NCBI RefSeq assembly: GCF_003573695.1
Contig: NC_039359.1
Coordinates: forward strand, 188,316,813 to 188,380,812
Direction of reading: 5' to 3'
Source: Papaver somniferum
Lineage: Eukaryota; Streptophyta; Magnoliopsida; Ranunculales; Papaveraceae
DNA: 64,000 bases
Positions within the stretch are counted from its first letter, which is position 1; every line of letters begins with the position of its first letter. Shown here piece after piece: positions 11,293-20,370 of this stretch. The translations under genes and the position numbers were made by a program. The notes beneath the pieces are model-generated. The model made no database searches, had not been told where the DNA came from, and saw only the letters and a program-made list of their open reading frames with translations.

Positions 11293-12774
11293 TGATAGAC
11301 ACATTTTTGTGTCTAATTTGATCTCAATACTATATATTGTTGGCACTCGATTTTGTACTAATTTTGTTATTTTATGTATTTGTAGGTATTTTTTTGGAAA
11401 TAAATATTCTTGGAAAATTCGGCTCGAAAAGTTGATTTTGGCACCCGGAGGACAAGTGTTATTCGGACTCTCGCTTTTGGATAAGGGGTAACCTAATTAC
11501 TAAGGGGCACCCCCAGGTCACCCCAAGGAAGATGCTATTCGCACCCCAGTTCAGGATAGGGGGACACCCCTCTTCTTCATTTGAATATCGATTTTGGCGG
11601 GAAAAATGTTCACAACACAGGAGAATTTTCGATCGAAGAAATGAAGTAGTGGCAGGCCGATTCAATGGATGAAACTCATTGGGTATCTTCTTATGGGATA
11701 TAAAGGAAGGTTATGGGTCTTTAGATCGATCAAATTTGGCTAAATAACTCACAATAAGAAATCAGGGCATCACGAGCATAATAAGAACAGTTCACGGGAT
11801 TACGTGATTTGGAGAAGATTTTTAGCGTGTTAAGTGCATGATTGATGTCCCGAGCAGTAGGAAGGAGTGTGTAGTTGTTAAACAAGGAAAGAAATACATA
11901 TTATAACGCGTGGAGAATCATTTCAGAGAAGAAAATATTCGGAAGATATTTTCTTTAAACACCGAGTAATGAAGATTATATGGAGTAATTGAGGGAGATT
12001 CAACGAGCTGTAGGTGTATAAATATGTTCCCTTGGAGTACTAGAGAGGTTGTAGAGAGTTGGGGGTCGATCAGAGCCTCTGAGGAGCAGAAACAATCGAT
12101 ATCCAGGAACGGGTTCTGCTGCTGATGCTGCCATTAAAGAGCTTGAAGAACACGAAGAACAGACTACCCAGGACAGTCTTATTTTCAGCAGCACCAACAG
12201 CAGTAGGCTTGTGTCGTTGTTTACAACATCAAAGTATTGTCGTTGTTTTCTGGACGCTCAGCGTGGGTCGTAGATCCACTGTTTTATCCTTTTTTCAATC
12301 TTTTGAACACCTTGTGAGCTTGAATTATTATTTTGAGTGTGTGTTTGATATGAATAGCTAAACCCCAATACTGGGATGAAGGAGGAAGCCTTATTTCACA
12401 CTTGGGTAATTATATTTAATTCTTTTCATGACTTTTGCATTAATTTTAATTGAAATTATGATTTAAATTAATTAGTTGTGATTTGATTTGATGGGTCATG
12501 CTTAGCTTAGATGATTTGATGTCCCATGCTTAACATTTACACCTAATATTTTGAGAATCAATCTTGGCAATAAATTAGAGTCGATATATTTAATATATTT
12601 TTCGAGCTATTATTGATAAAAGAATTATTATTTGAACCTTAAGAAATGAAATTGGCGGAATCCTAGTCCCAGTACCTCTCGCCCATTGTGACAAATATTT
12701 TGTATATATTTTTATTTTTAAATCTTTACAAGTCCGAGCAACGAACCTTTACTACCACTTTCAATATTACAACA
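11293..12774 (+). repeat. 5' LTR (1482 bp)
   Basis: It starts TGATAGACACATTTTTG and ends CAATATTACAACA, and matches 16462-17962. A TATAAATAT box sits at 12017-12025. The repeated phrase CCCCAGGTCA occurs once here; the 3' LTR has two further tandem copies. ORFs within it are LTR noise. Confidence 0.95.
12017..12025 (+). promoter_or_regulatory. LTR TATA box
   Basis: TATAAATAT in the 5' LTR; the same motif is at 17206-17214 in the 3' LTR. Its orientation agrees with plus-strand transcription. Confidence 0.55.
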
Positions 12775-12777
12775 AAA

Positions 12778-12795
12778 TGGCGACGCCGACGCGGA
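12778..12795 (+). promoter_or_regulatory. primer-binding-site-like sequence
   Basis: TGGCGACGCCGACGCGGA begins three bases after the 5' LTR. The TGGCGAC start fits a tRNA 3' end of ...GTCGCCA. The exact tRNA needs alignment. Confidence 0.6.
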
Positions 12796-13840
12796 CTTGT
12801 ATATAGGTTTATTTTTTTTATTTTTTTTATTATGTGTTCCTTTTTACTTTGTCTTCTTTCTTGATTTACAGGTTCGAAGTGGAGCACTAAGGACTTGGAG
12901 AGGAAAAAGCTTAAAGCGAAAAGTGAAAAGCGAAAAGAGAAGAAAAAAGGACAATTTTAGGATTTAATTTTTAATTTTTAATTTTTTTAGAGTGTGTGAG
13001 GAAAACTGTAATTTTTTATTTATTTATTTTGGACTTTGGACTTTAAACAATTGGACTTTATTTTTTTTAACCCTACGGAAGGGTATTATTAAACACAAAA
13101 AAAAAAAAAAAAATTATATAAACTGTGTGCAGGGAAGGACGACGATTACTATATCGTCTCGGCCCCTCGGGTTCGCACACGACATAGCAGTCGTGGCCCG
13201 AGTCGACGACAACGGTTCATCGCCCGTCTGGTACGGGAGGTAAGTCCAATCGAAACACCCGCGAATCTCCTGCAAGCGGGTTACTGTCTGCCTTAAGGTG
13301 ATAATTGTTTGAGGACGAACCAGACTGTCTTTATTTTCCTAGTAAAGGGCAAGGCCTGGCCAATACAAGATAAGGGTTTGGATTTCATCACCGCTCCCTT
13401 CTTGCTCGCCTTAGGAAAATGAAACCTAACGCGAACCCAAGCTTAAAATTTGGAATAGAACGAGACCGATAGGGTAACGAGCTTAATAGGAAACTCGTTC
13501 GAAAAATATTGGTTGCTCTTTAAGCACACTCCAAAGTTCATGATGGTTTCTGTGAGTTGAATGCGTGACTGCGCCGCCTTGTGATAGCGGTGAGGCCTTG
13601 GGTATCAAAGCTCCACTGAGCTTCCCTCGCCTCAATTCAACTTACTTTTACTCGGATTGATTCCAGAGGGGTTTGCTCAAATTGCAACGAATTCCCTTTC
13701 GAAAGATAGAAGCTGGTCTAGAAACAATCTAAGTGGAGCCATCATGCTTTTTGTTTGCTAGAATTTATAGGTTTGATTTGGTCGAGTCAGCCTTGTTTGT
13801 GATTGTGTAGAATTCCTCTGTAGTTTGTGTTTCCTCGGTG
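12796..13840 (+). other. leader of the LARD-like element
   Basis: This is about 1 kb without a credible gene. A GC-rich patch at 13135-13260 contains short inverted copies (CGTCTCGGCCCC and GTGGCCCGAGTCGACGAC). It ends in GGGAGGTAAGTCC, a strong splice-donor-like site at 13239, and TGTAG acceptor-like sites occur at 13806-13821, just before the ORF start. Splicing of a roughly 570-base leader intron is possible but not shown. Confidence 0.45.
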
Positions 13841-15145
13841 ATGAATCCTTTTCAGGAGACGCCACCTGAGATGACGTTACGAGAATATATGTCTAGAAAT
13901 TCTCGTTATCAAGAGACGTCTTCGGAAATGACTCTTGGTGAATATATGCGTGGGCAACGATATATGGATACTCCAACTTTTATTGAGGAATCACCTCTAA
14001 CGATCTATGAGAAATATTATAAACATAGACCATGTAGTTGGGAACAAAGCTTGAGAATTCGTGAATATCAAAAATTATATTGTGATGATGAGGAGGAGGA
14101 TGGTGATGATGATTATAATGACATTTCTAGTTCAAATCCAAATAATTTTAATAATTATTCACCTATTCAAAAGGACGAGGATTTGACCAGAGATACCCCC
14201 GTTTCAGACGATGTAGTATGTCCTGTTTACGAAACCAAGAAAGGTTTGGAGGAACCGGTTTATCCTGGGAATACTGTTTTAGAGTCATACGATTTAGAAA
14301 CTATAGTCTTAGATGAACTCGTAGATATGAGTGAGTATGCACCGCAAGATTACAACTTAGAAGAATCAATGACCCATTTTCAAGAATCCGATGACCTACA
14401 AATTAGGGAAGTTGTGACTAGTCTATCTAGAGACACTGAAAACTCTAAGTTTGGGGGTGAGTATCATCCTCCATGTGCTTTAACTCTTAGTAAGGTCCCT
14501 CACTTGGGACTTGACATCAATGCCTCAACCATTTTACAAGATTATCTTCATACTCGTTTTCCAGAACCTAATGATATCCAACAAGAGTCTCAACTGTTAG
14601 AAACCCATCCTCTGGTTGATGTGGTTAACCCAAGCAATAATACCAAGATTGGTTTTGTTTTCCCACCAAATATTTTTCTTCCAAATGTGGGAACATATAG
14701 ATTTCAAATGTGTCGAATATTAAGTTGTGAGACTAAACCTAAATGCCTTAGGAAATTAGAATCGACACATTTGCTTAAGAATGACCACTACTCTCACTGT
14801 GGTCAATTATGTAAGTCAAACCTGATTGACTTAGAGGATCCTCAGTTATTTAGGTTATTATTATTTTGTGATTCTAAGTTCTTATTTGAGTTTTTCCAGA
14901 CTCTAGGACCTAATAATTTGGATCCAACCTATGAGGAAATGCATCCGAGGAAAATATTTTATTTAGACCCTTTCACAGAACCTGAACCTGAACCACAATT
15001 AGATATAAATATCTTAATCAGGAAACTAGATAAGGGCATGCTATATTTGTTCACTTTCTTGGGTTATTATAGTTTCCTTTGGTCAGCTCTATTTCGTTTT
15101 GAAGACCCACAGTTATTTCGACTGTTACTTTATGGTTCGAGTTGA
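13841..15145 (+). CDS. unknown acidic 434-aa protein of LARD-like element
   Basis: This is the only long ORF between the two LTRs, intact from ATG (13841, MNPFQETPPE) to TGA. I recognise no family. Visible features are an N-terminal internal repeat, QETPPEMTLREYM and QETSSEMTLGEYM; a very acidic run (DDEEEDGDDDYND) near residue 85; a largely hydrophilic, Asp/Glu-rich middle; a Cys/His scatter (CETKPKCLRK, NDHYSHCGQLC) near 300; and two copies of EDPQLFRLLL about 89 residues apart. Between those copies are a PEPEPQ stretch and a hydrophobic segment of about 20 residues (MLYLFTFLGYYSFLW) near 400-419 that could span a membrane. Position before the 3' LTR is where Athila-type elements carry an env-like ORF, but I see no further support for that. 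A domesticated or captured host sequence is also possible. Confidence 0.7.
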   Translation: MNPFQETPPEMTLREYMSRNSRYQETSSEMTLGEYMRGQRYMDTPTFIEESPLTIYEKYYKHRPCSWEQSLRIREYQKLYCDDEEEDGDDDYNDISSSNPNNFNNYSPIQKDEDLTRDTPVSDDVVCPVYETKKGLEEPVYPGNTVLESYDLETIVLDELVDMSEYAPQDYNLEESMTHFQESDDLQIREVVTSLSRDTENSKFGGEYHPPCALTLSKVPHLGLDINASTILQDYLHTRFPEPNDIQQESQLLETHPLVDVVNPSNNTKIGFVFPPNIFLPNVGTYRFQMCRILSCETKPKCLRKLESTHLLKNDHYSHCGQLCKSNLIDLEDPQLFRLLLFCDSKFLFEFFQTLGPNNLDPTYEEMHPRKIFYLDPFTEPEPEPQLDINILIRKLDKGMLYLFTFLGYYSFLWSALFRFEDPQLFRLLLYGSS

Positions 15146-15667
15146 CTAATCCTTTCCTAAGTCTGGATGAAGACTTTAAACTTAGCACTTCTTGGGAGGT
15201 AACCCAATATTCTTGCGACACGGTAATATCTTTCCTTATCTCTTTCGCTTCAAATGGTAAAAGTTTCTCCTTGTTCATGCTTTTAGTTTCATCTTTAGAA
15301 CATTGAGGACAATGTTAGATTTAAGTTTGGGGGTATGGGAGAAACTTTTTAGTTGCAATAAATAAACTCCAGAGCCTAGAAATTTACACCTATTAAGGAT
15401 AGCACTAACCAATCTAAGTGGATGGAAACATTTTTGTTTTAGGAGTTGAGGAACCAATCTGACTAGATGGAAACATTTATAGAGTCTATTCATAAAAGCA
15501 CAGAGCTCAGGTGTTAGAATTAACATGATAGTTTCGCCATATCTCGTCGAGTCCTTTTCACTTTCTATTTTTAGTTTTCTTTTATTTCAAGTGATTTGGT
15601 GGGGCACACGATTCAAGTTGTTACCTTTGCTAGGGTGAAATAGATTGACTGAGTTACCTTTTCAAAA

Positions 15668-15704
<37 letters not shown>

Positions 15705-16461
15705 CAGACCAGTAGACCAATCGGAATAAATACTAACACTTGGATAGCAATATGTGTGTGTTCTCCCTGTTTCCGTCGCCTAAGCAAGCGTGGAATGCAG
15801 GACCCGTGGGAACTATCGTGTAATCTGCTGACAAGAAGCATGCGCTTGGATCAAAAATATCTATTCATGCCGTTAAGTTAAAAAAAAAAAAAAAAAAGGG
15901 TTATTGTTCTGTGTAGTCAACTGCTGGTTCCCTTGTATTTGCCAGTTTGTTGATCTAGATTTAAGTTATTGACCGCTGGTTCCCTTGTATATGCCAGTGT
16001 GTTGATATTAGTCAGACCGGTATCTCAATCATTTAGGTTAGGTTCATCTTGGCAGAGGCCTTCAGACAGATATGGGAAACACCGTTCACTTTTCAACCAT
16101 CTACATTTTTCTTTTTCCATCTTCTTAATCTTTTCATGTGATTAGTCTGACTCCGAGTATGATGTCCATCGTGAAACTATCTTAGTAGAGCTTTGTCACT
16201 TATATGAATTTTAGTATGCTTGAGTGCAAACTCGTGTACAACAATTGGAATTTCGCATCAGGGTTCTTCCTCTTAGAGTCAACAATTGTATGCCAACCAA
16301 GGAGGTTCTTTAGTGCTTTCCAAGGTTCTGCGTAGATAGCTAGGGTCTGGAGTATTGGTTTTTGTGGGTACACCTCTGATAAACCCACCCGAGATTAACT
16401 CGGTCACTTTTCAGGAATAAATTTTGCTCGAGGACTAGCAAATAATAAGTTTGGGGGTATT
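15146..16461 (+). other. 3' non-coding region of the LARD-like element
   Basis: It contains the Tat-like GGGAGGTAACCCAA phrase, a first polypurine-like GTTTGGGGGTATGGG at about 15330, a (TA)n microsatellite at 15669-15700, an A run at 15880-15897, and two near-identical copies about 60 bp apart of CTGGTTCCCTTGTAT.TGCCAG (15922 and 15975). The second polypurine-like GTTTGGGGGTATT directly abuts the 3' LTR at 16449-16461. No gene is seen. Confidence 0.6.
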
Positions 16462-17962
16462 TGATAGACACATTTTTGTGTCTAATTTGATCTCAATACT
16501 ATATATTGTTGGCACTCGATTTTGTACTAATTTTGTTATTTTATGTATTTGTAGGTATTTTTTTGGAAATAAATATTTTTGGAAAATTCGGCTCGAAAAG
16601 TTGATTTTGGTACCCGGAGGACAAGTGTTATTCGGACTCTCGCTTTTGGATAAGGGGTAACCTAATTACTAAGGGGAACCTCCAGGTCACCCCAGGTCAC
16701 CCCAGGTCACCCCAAGGCAGCTGCTATTCTCACCCCAGTTCAGGATAGGGGGACATCCCTCTTCTTCATTTGAATATCGATTTTGGCGGGAAAAATGTTC
16801 ACAGCACAGGAGAATTTTCGATCGAAGAAATGAAGTAGTGGCAGGCGGATTCAATGGATGAAACTCATTGGGTATCTTCTTATGGGCTATAAAGGAAGGT
16901 TATGGGTCTTTAGATCGATCAAATTTGGCTAAATAACTCACAAGAAGAAATCAGGGCAGCACGAGCATAATAAGAACAGTTCACGGGATTACGTGATTTG
17001 GAGAAGATTTTTAGCGTGTTAAGTGCATGATTGATGTCCCGAGCAGTAGGAAGGAGTGTGTAGTTGTTAAACAAGGAAAGAAATACAGATTATAATGCGT
17101 GGAGAATCATTTCAGAGAAGAAAATATTCGGAAGATATTTTCTTTAAACACCGAGTAATGAAGATTATATGGAGTAATTGAGGGAGATTCAACGAGCTGT
17201 AGGTGTATAAATATGTTCCCTTGGAGTACTAGAAAGGTTGTCGAGAGTTGGGGGTCGAGCAGAGCCTCTGAGGAGCAGAAACAATCGATATCCAGGAACG
17301 GGTTCTGCTGCTGCTGCTGCCATTAAAGAGCTTGAAGAACACGAAGAACAGACTACCCAGGACAATCTTATTTTCAGCAGCACCAACAGCAGTAGGCTTG
17401 TGTCGTTGTTTACAGCATCAAAGTATTGTCGTTGTTTTCTGGACGCTCAGCGTGGGTCGTAGATCCACTGTTTTATCCTTTTTCAATCTTTTGAACACCT
17501 TGTGAGCTTGAATTATTATTTTGAGTGTGTGTTTGATATGAATAGCTAAGCCCCAATACTGGGATGAAGGAGGAAGCCTTATTTCACACTTGGGTAATTA
17601 TATTTAATTCTTTTCATGATTTTTGCATTAATTTTAATTGAAATTATGATTTAAATTAATTAGTTGTGATTTGATTTGATGGGTCATGCTTAGCTTAGAT
17701 GATTTGATGTCCCATGCTTAACATTTACACCTAACATTTTGAGAATCAATCTTGGCAATAAATTAGATTCGATATATTTAATATATTTTTCGAGCTATTA
17801 TTGATAAAAGAATTATTATTTGAACCTTAAGAAATGAAATTAGCGGAATCCTAGTCCCAGTACCTCTCGCCCATTGTGACAAATATTGTGTATATATTTT
17901 TATTTTTAAATCTTTACAAGTCCGAGCAACGAACCTTTACTACCACTTTCAATATTACAACA
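16462..17962 (+). repeat. 3' LTR (1501 bp)
   Basis: Direct repeat of 11293-12774. It is longer mainly because CCCCAGGTCA is triplicated at 16680-16715. It ends CAATATTACAACA followed by the GCTAA duplication. Confidence 0.95.
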
Positions 17963-17967
17963 GCTAA
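17963..17967. repeat. right target-site duplication GCTAA
   Basis: Perfect copy of 11288-11292; LINE coding sequence resumes immediately after. Confidence 0.95.
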
Positions 17968-18607
17968 CATAACATGGGAGATATGGAAGGCAAGATGCAG
18001 AAATGTGTTTGAAAACATAAAACCAAACACAGTAGAAACCATTAGAAGTATTCAACATCTTAATGCTTCTACAGGAAAGAATATGCTAAAAATACAAACT
18101 CAGGATACAATAACCAGGCATAATACTCCTACTAGCTGGATACCCCCTGCTAAGCCTTATCAATCATTTTGCTGTGATGCTTCCTTTAAAATTGTGAATT
18201 CTATAAGATATGCTGGCTGGGGACTAATCCATCGTGATTTTGCAGGTAACTTCATCCATGCCAGATGTGGACATGCCAATGGAGTCTTAAGTGATGAAGA
18301 AGCAGAATGCAGGGGATTGCTAGAAGCACTAAAAGTAGCAAAAGAGTTAAGAGTACAGTTTGCTTGTTTTGAGTTGGACGCTCAACTAGTATTTCAAGTA
18401 GTAAATGAGAATACTCGATCAACAACATGGGAGAATCACTCAATAATATCAGACATCAAACACAAACTGGCGATGCATCCAAGCTGGACTTGTAAACGTA
18501 TAAGTAGGAAGATCAATTTACCAGCTGATAAGTTGGCTAAGCATGCAAGAATTCATGCAGTTTCTAAACTTTGGTTTGATTATCTCCAAATTTTATTGCA
18601 GGTGTAA
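17968..18607 (+). pseudogene. LINE ORF2: RNase H domain, right of LTR insertion
   Basis: The frame continues the LINE: ITWEIWKARCRNVFENI, then SFCCDASFK (family D.S/GS), YAGWGLIHRDFAGNFI, DEEAECRGLLEALKVA, FELDAQLVFQVVNE and NLPADKLAKHAR, the RVT_3 RNase H fold with its catalytic D, E and D visible. It ends with TAA at 18605. In this stretch the frame is open, although the rest of the LINE is damaged. Confidence 0.9.
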
Positions 18608-18680
18608 TATTGGAGGATACGAACAATATAGTTATTTCCAATTTCAATTAATAAAATCTCCTGTTTTGAATAAAAAAAAA
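18608..18680 (+). terminator. LINE 3' UTR with poly(A) tail
   Basis: Short tail with AATAAAATC at about 18650, a second AATAAA at the tail and an A9 run to 18680. The right target-site duplication follows at 18681-18697. Confidence 0.75.
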
Positions 18681-18697
18681 GATTAATTTACGCAATC
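18681..18697. repeat. right target-site duplication of the younger LINE
   Basis: GATTAATTTACGCAATC, 15 of 17 matches with 5920-5936. Confidence 0.7.
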
Positions 18698-19070
18698 ATG
18701 CAAGCTTGACATAGAGAACTGCACCTTTAGCAAAACAGTAGACGAGCAAAACAACAAAATGTTGTTGCGACCATTAATGGGTCTTTAACTAGTATTTCCC
18801 GGACTACAAACAGTATGATCCAAGATTTTTTTTCTTTTTTAAAATGCCAAAATTGTTTCTTTCTTATACTCTTCTCGAAATCTTAAAAGGTGCTAAAGCT
18901 GGAATCCCATTCTAAGGATTCTTTTGGTTCAAAGACTTCTATAGTTGAAAATGGAATTAAGTTAATAGACTGGCCAGGTGGTTGCTAATGAGCTAGCCAT
19001 AGCCCATATACGCTGGGAAAAACTTGTTTTCCTAGCTCCTACCTGTGTTATAAGGATACTGTAGGAGGAC
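18698..19070 (+). pseudogene. older LINE RNase H region, right part
   Basis: The frame NVVATINGSLTS followed by TTNSMIQD matches the RNase H segment usually read as N.VV.AINGSLTSIPW....IIQDI. Further on, VANELAIAHIRWEKLVFLAP matches the C-terminal N..A.ELA motif. With 5621-5936 this shows one old LINE RNase H interrupted by the younger LINE, with an internal loss of perhaps 35 codons. A purine-rich tail near 19118-19145 may be its 3' end. Confidence 0.6.
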
Positions 19071-19551
19071 ATAATTTGCGTACGCTTAATTTCATCTACT
19101 GCGTTTATTTCATATCAGAAAGAGAAAAAAGAAAGAAAAAAAACTTTTATATCACATTCCGTTATCAAGAACAACTTATAAGAACAAGGGTTATGGGTAG
19201 TTTCCAAACCCACTGCGTTTTTAGTCGGCCGTCTCCCAACATGTCCAAAGAAAAAAAAACTCCCAAACGGCGTAGTATATGCCGTTTCACTCTTCTCTTT
19301 TTTTTCTCACACGACTTGCTGTTTGCCAAGTAGTGTTGGTTACCAACCACTTTTTCATCAAGGTGTATACTTTGGGGTGGAGGGTTTGAAAGACTCCCTA
19401 ATAGGATACTTTAGGGTGAAGGAGTGGCTCTATCTACAGCCCTTGCTCTGACCCCCCCCCCCCCCCAAAAAAAAAAAAAAAAAAAGAGCACGCCGTAATA
19501 GCCGTTTGGTTGAATCTCCTGTTTGGACCACATAAAAAACTAAAAATCTAA
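19071..19551. other. intergenic, no gene seen
   Basis: Nothing recognisable apart from a C15-A19 homopolymer block at 19452-19485. Confidence 0.5.
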
Positions 19552-19991
19552 GAGCAAGTCTTATGGTGGAATCCATCCATCTTCCACGCCACCTCAGCAC
19601 TTGGAACTGTGGATGGAAGCGCAAGTGTAATGGTGGAATAGTAGAAACGCTATTCTTAATGAAGCTAAAAAAACGCAATTAAGAATTGAGTTAAAAATAC
19701 GCAATTAACAATGGAGTTTTTTTTTTCAGCCGTTAGATTTCAACAACTCATTTTAAATCTACGGATAAAAAAAAACGCAACTCTTAATTGCGTTTTTTTA
19801 GCTCCATTCTTAATTGCGTTTAACGCCTAGTCTTATTGGCGTTTAGATGGATTCCACGAACCCTTCCACGAAACCGTGGAACCTTGCTTGAATTTTCTGT
19901 GGAAGACCCCAACTTGGAAGCCATTAGACTTGACATTCCATGATTTTTTTCCACACTTGGAATAGTTTGGATTCCACCATAAGACTTGCTC
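19552..19991. mobile_element. Tourist/PIF-Harbinger-like MITE, 440 bp
   Basis: Terminal inverted repeats GAGCAAGTCTTATGGTGG at the left and its complement CCACCATAAGACTTGCTC at the right are perfect over at least 20 bp. They are flanked by TAA (19549-19551 and 19992-19994), the TWA target duplication of the PIF/Harbinger superfamily. The interior has a second nested inverted repeat built from AACGCAATTAAGAATTG and its complement at 19675-19830, so the single strand would fold along most of its length. No coding capacity. Confidence 0.88.
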
Positions 19992-20270
19992 TAAGTGCTG
20001 GTCTAGAAAAAAGAAGTGACGTTACTTCCAAACTAGCCACAGTTTACTCTTTTTTGCCAACAAAAGTAATAAGATGAAAAACCAACTCAACTTGTATTTC
20101 AATCCCTTCAATCAATCCAAACGATAAAAGAAACTTCTCGTTGAGACTTCCACAATTTATTTGAAATATTTTCACAACACGCTCTGTCAATTTGCAGTTA
20201 CAGTTCCTATAGAAATAAAAAGGAAGGCTACATATTAAAATACGAATAAGGACGGGAATAACACTCGAGG

Positions 20271-20370
20271 CTCATATATAAAGATAAACAACCTGAAGAA
20301 AAAGAAGCATATTGCCCTACCTCATATATAAAGATAAACAACCTGAAGAAAAAGAAGCATATCGCCCTAC
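20271..20370 (-). repeat. 50-bp tandem duplication across the VHA-F stop codon
   Basis: 20271-20320 and 20321-20370 are identical except for one T/C difference. The copy nearer the coding region includes the TAG stop (20369-20367) and the first 46 bases of the 3' UTR, so the protein is unchanged. Confidence 0.95.

Larger units (their letters stand above)
11293..17962 (+). mobile_element. non-autonomous LTR retrotransposon (LARD-like), 6.67 kb, complete
   Basis: Two direct LTRs (11293-12774 and 16462-17962) align from end to end with scattered differences. They are flanked by a perfect 5-bp duplication, GCTAA, and interrupt the LINE ORF2. The internal region (12775-16461) has a PBS-like site, a long leader, one 434-codon ORF of unknown family and a polypurine-like tract at the 3' LTR. 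I see no gag, protease, RT, RNase H or integrase. The phrases around the ORF end (CTTCTTGGGAGGTAACCCAA at 15188 and the ACATTGAGGACAATG, GTTTGGGGGTATGGG area at 15300-15340) resemble 3' regions of Tat-lineage Ty3/gypsy elements from my knowledge, so that lineage is the likely mobilising partner. Confidence 0.92.
5937..18680 (+). mobile_element. L1-type LINE, near full length, split by an LTR element
   Basis: The element runs from after the left duplication, through a 0.7-kb 5' UTR, ORF1 (DUF4283 plus CCHC), APE endonuclease, reverse transcriptase, zf-RVT and RNase H, to a short 3' UTR with poly(A) ending at 18680. Without the 6.67-kb LTR insertion and its duplicated 5 bp it is about 6.07 kb, the normal size for a plant L1. 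It has several in-frame stops and frameshifts and damaged RT catalytic residues, so it is inactive. Confidence 0.85.

Noticed and set aside
11060..11491. C-terminal half of the 143-codon ORF as a real protein end
   Set aside because: The frame crosses from LINE zf-RVT into the inserted LTR at 11293; the part after WVVNMAN is LTR sequence.
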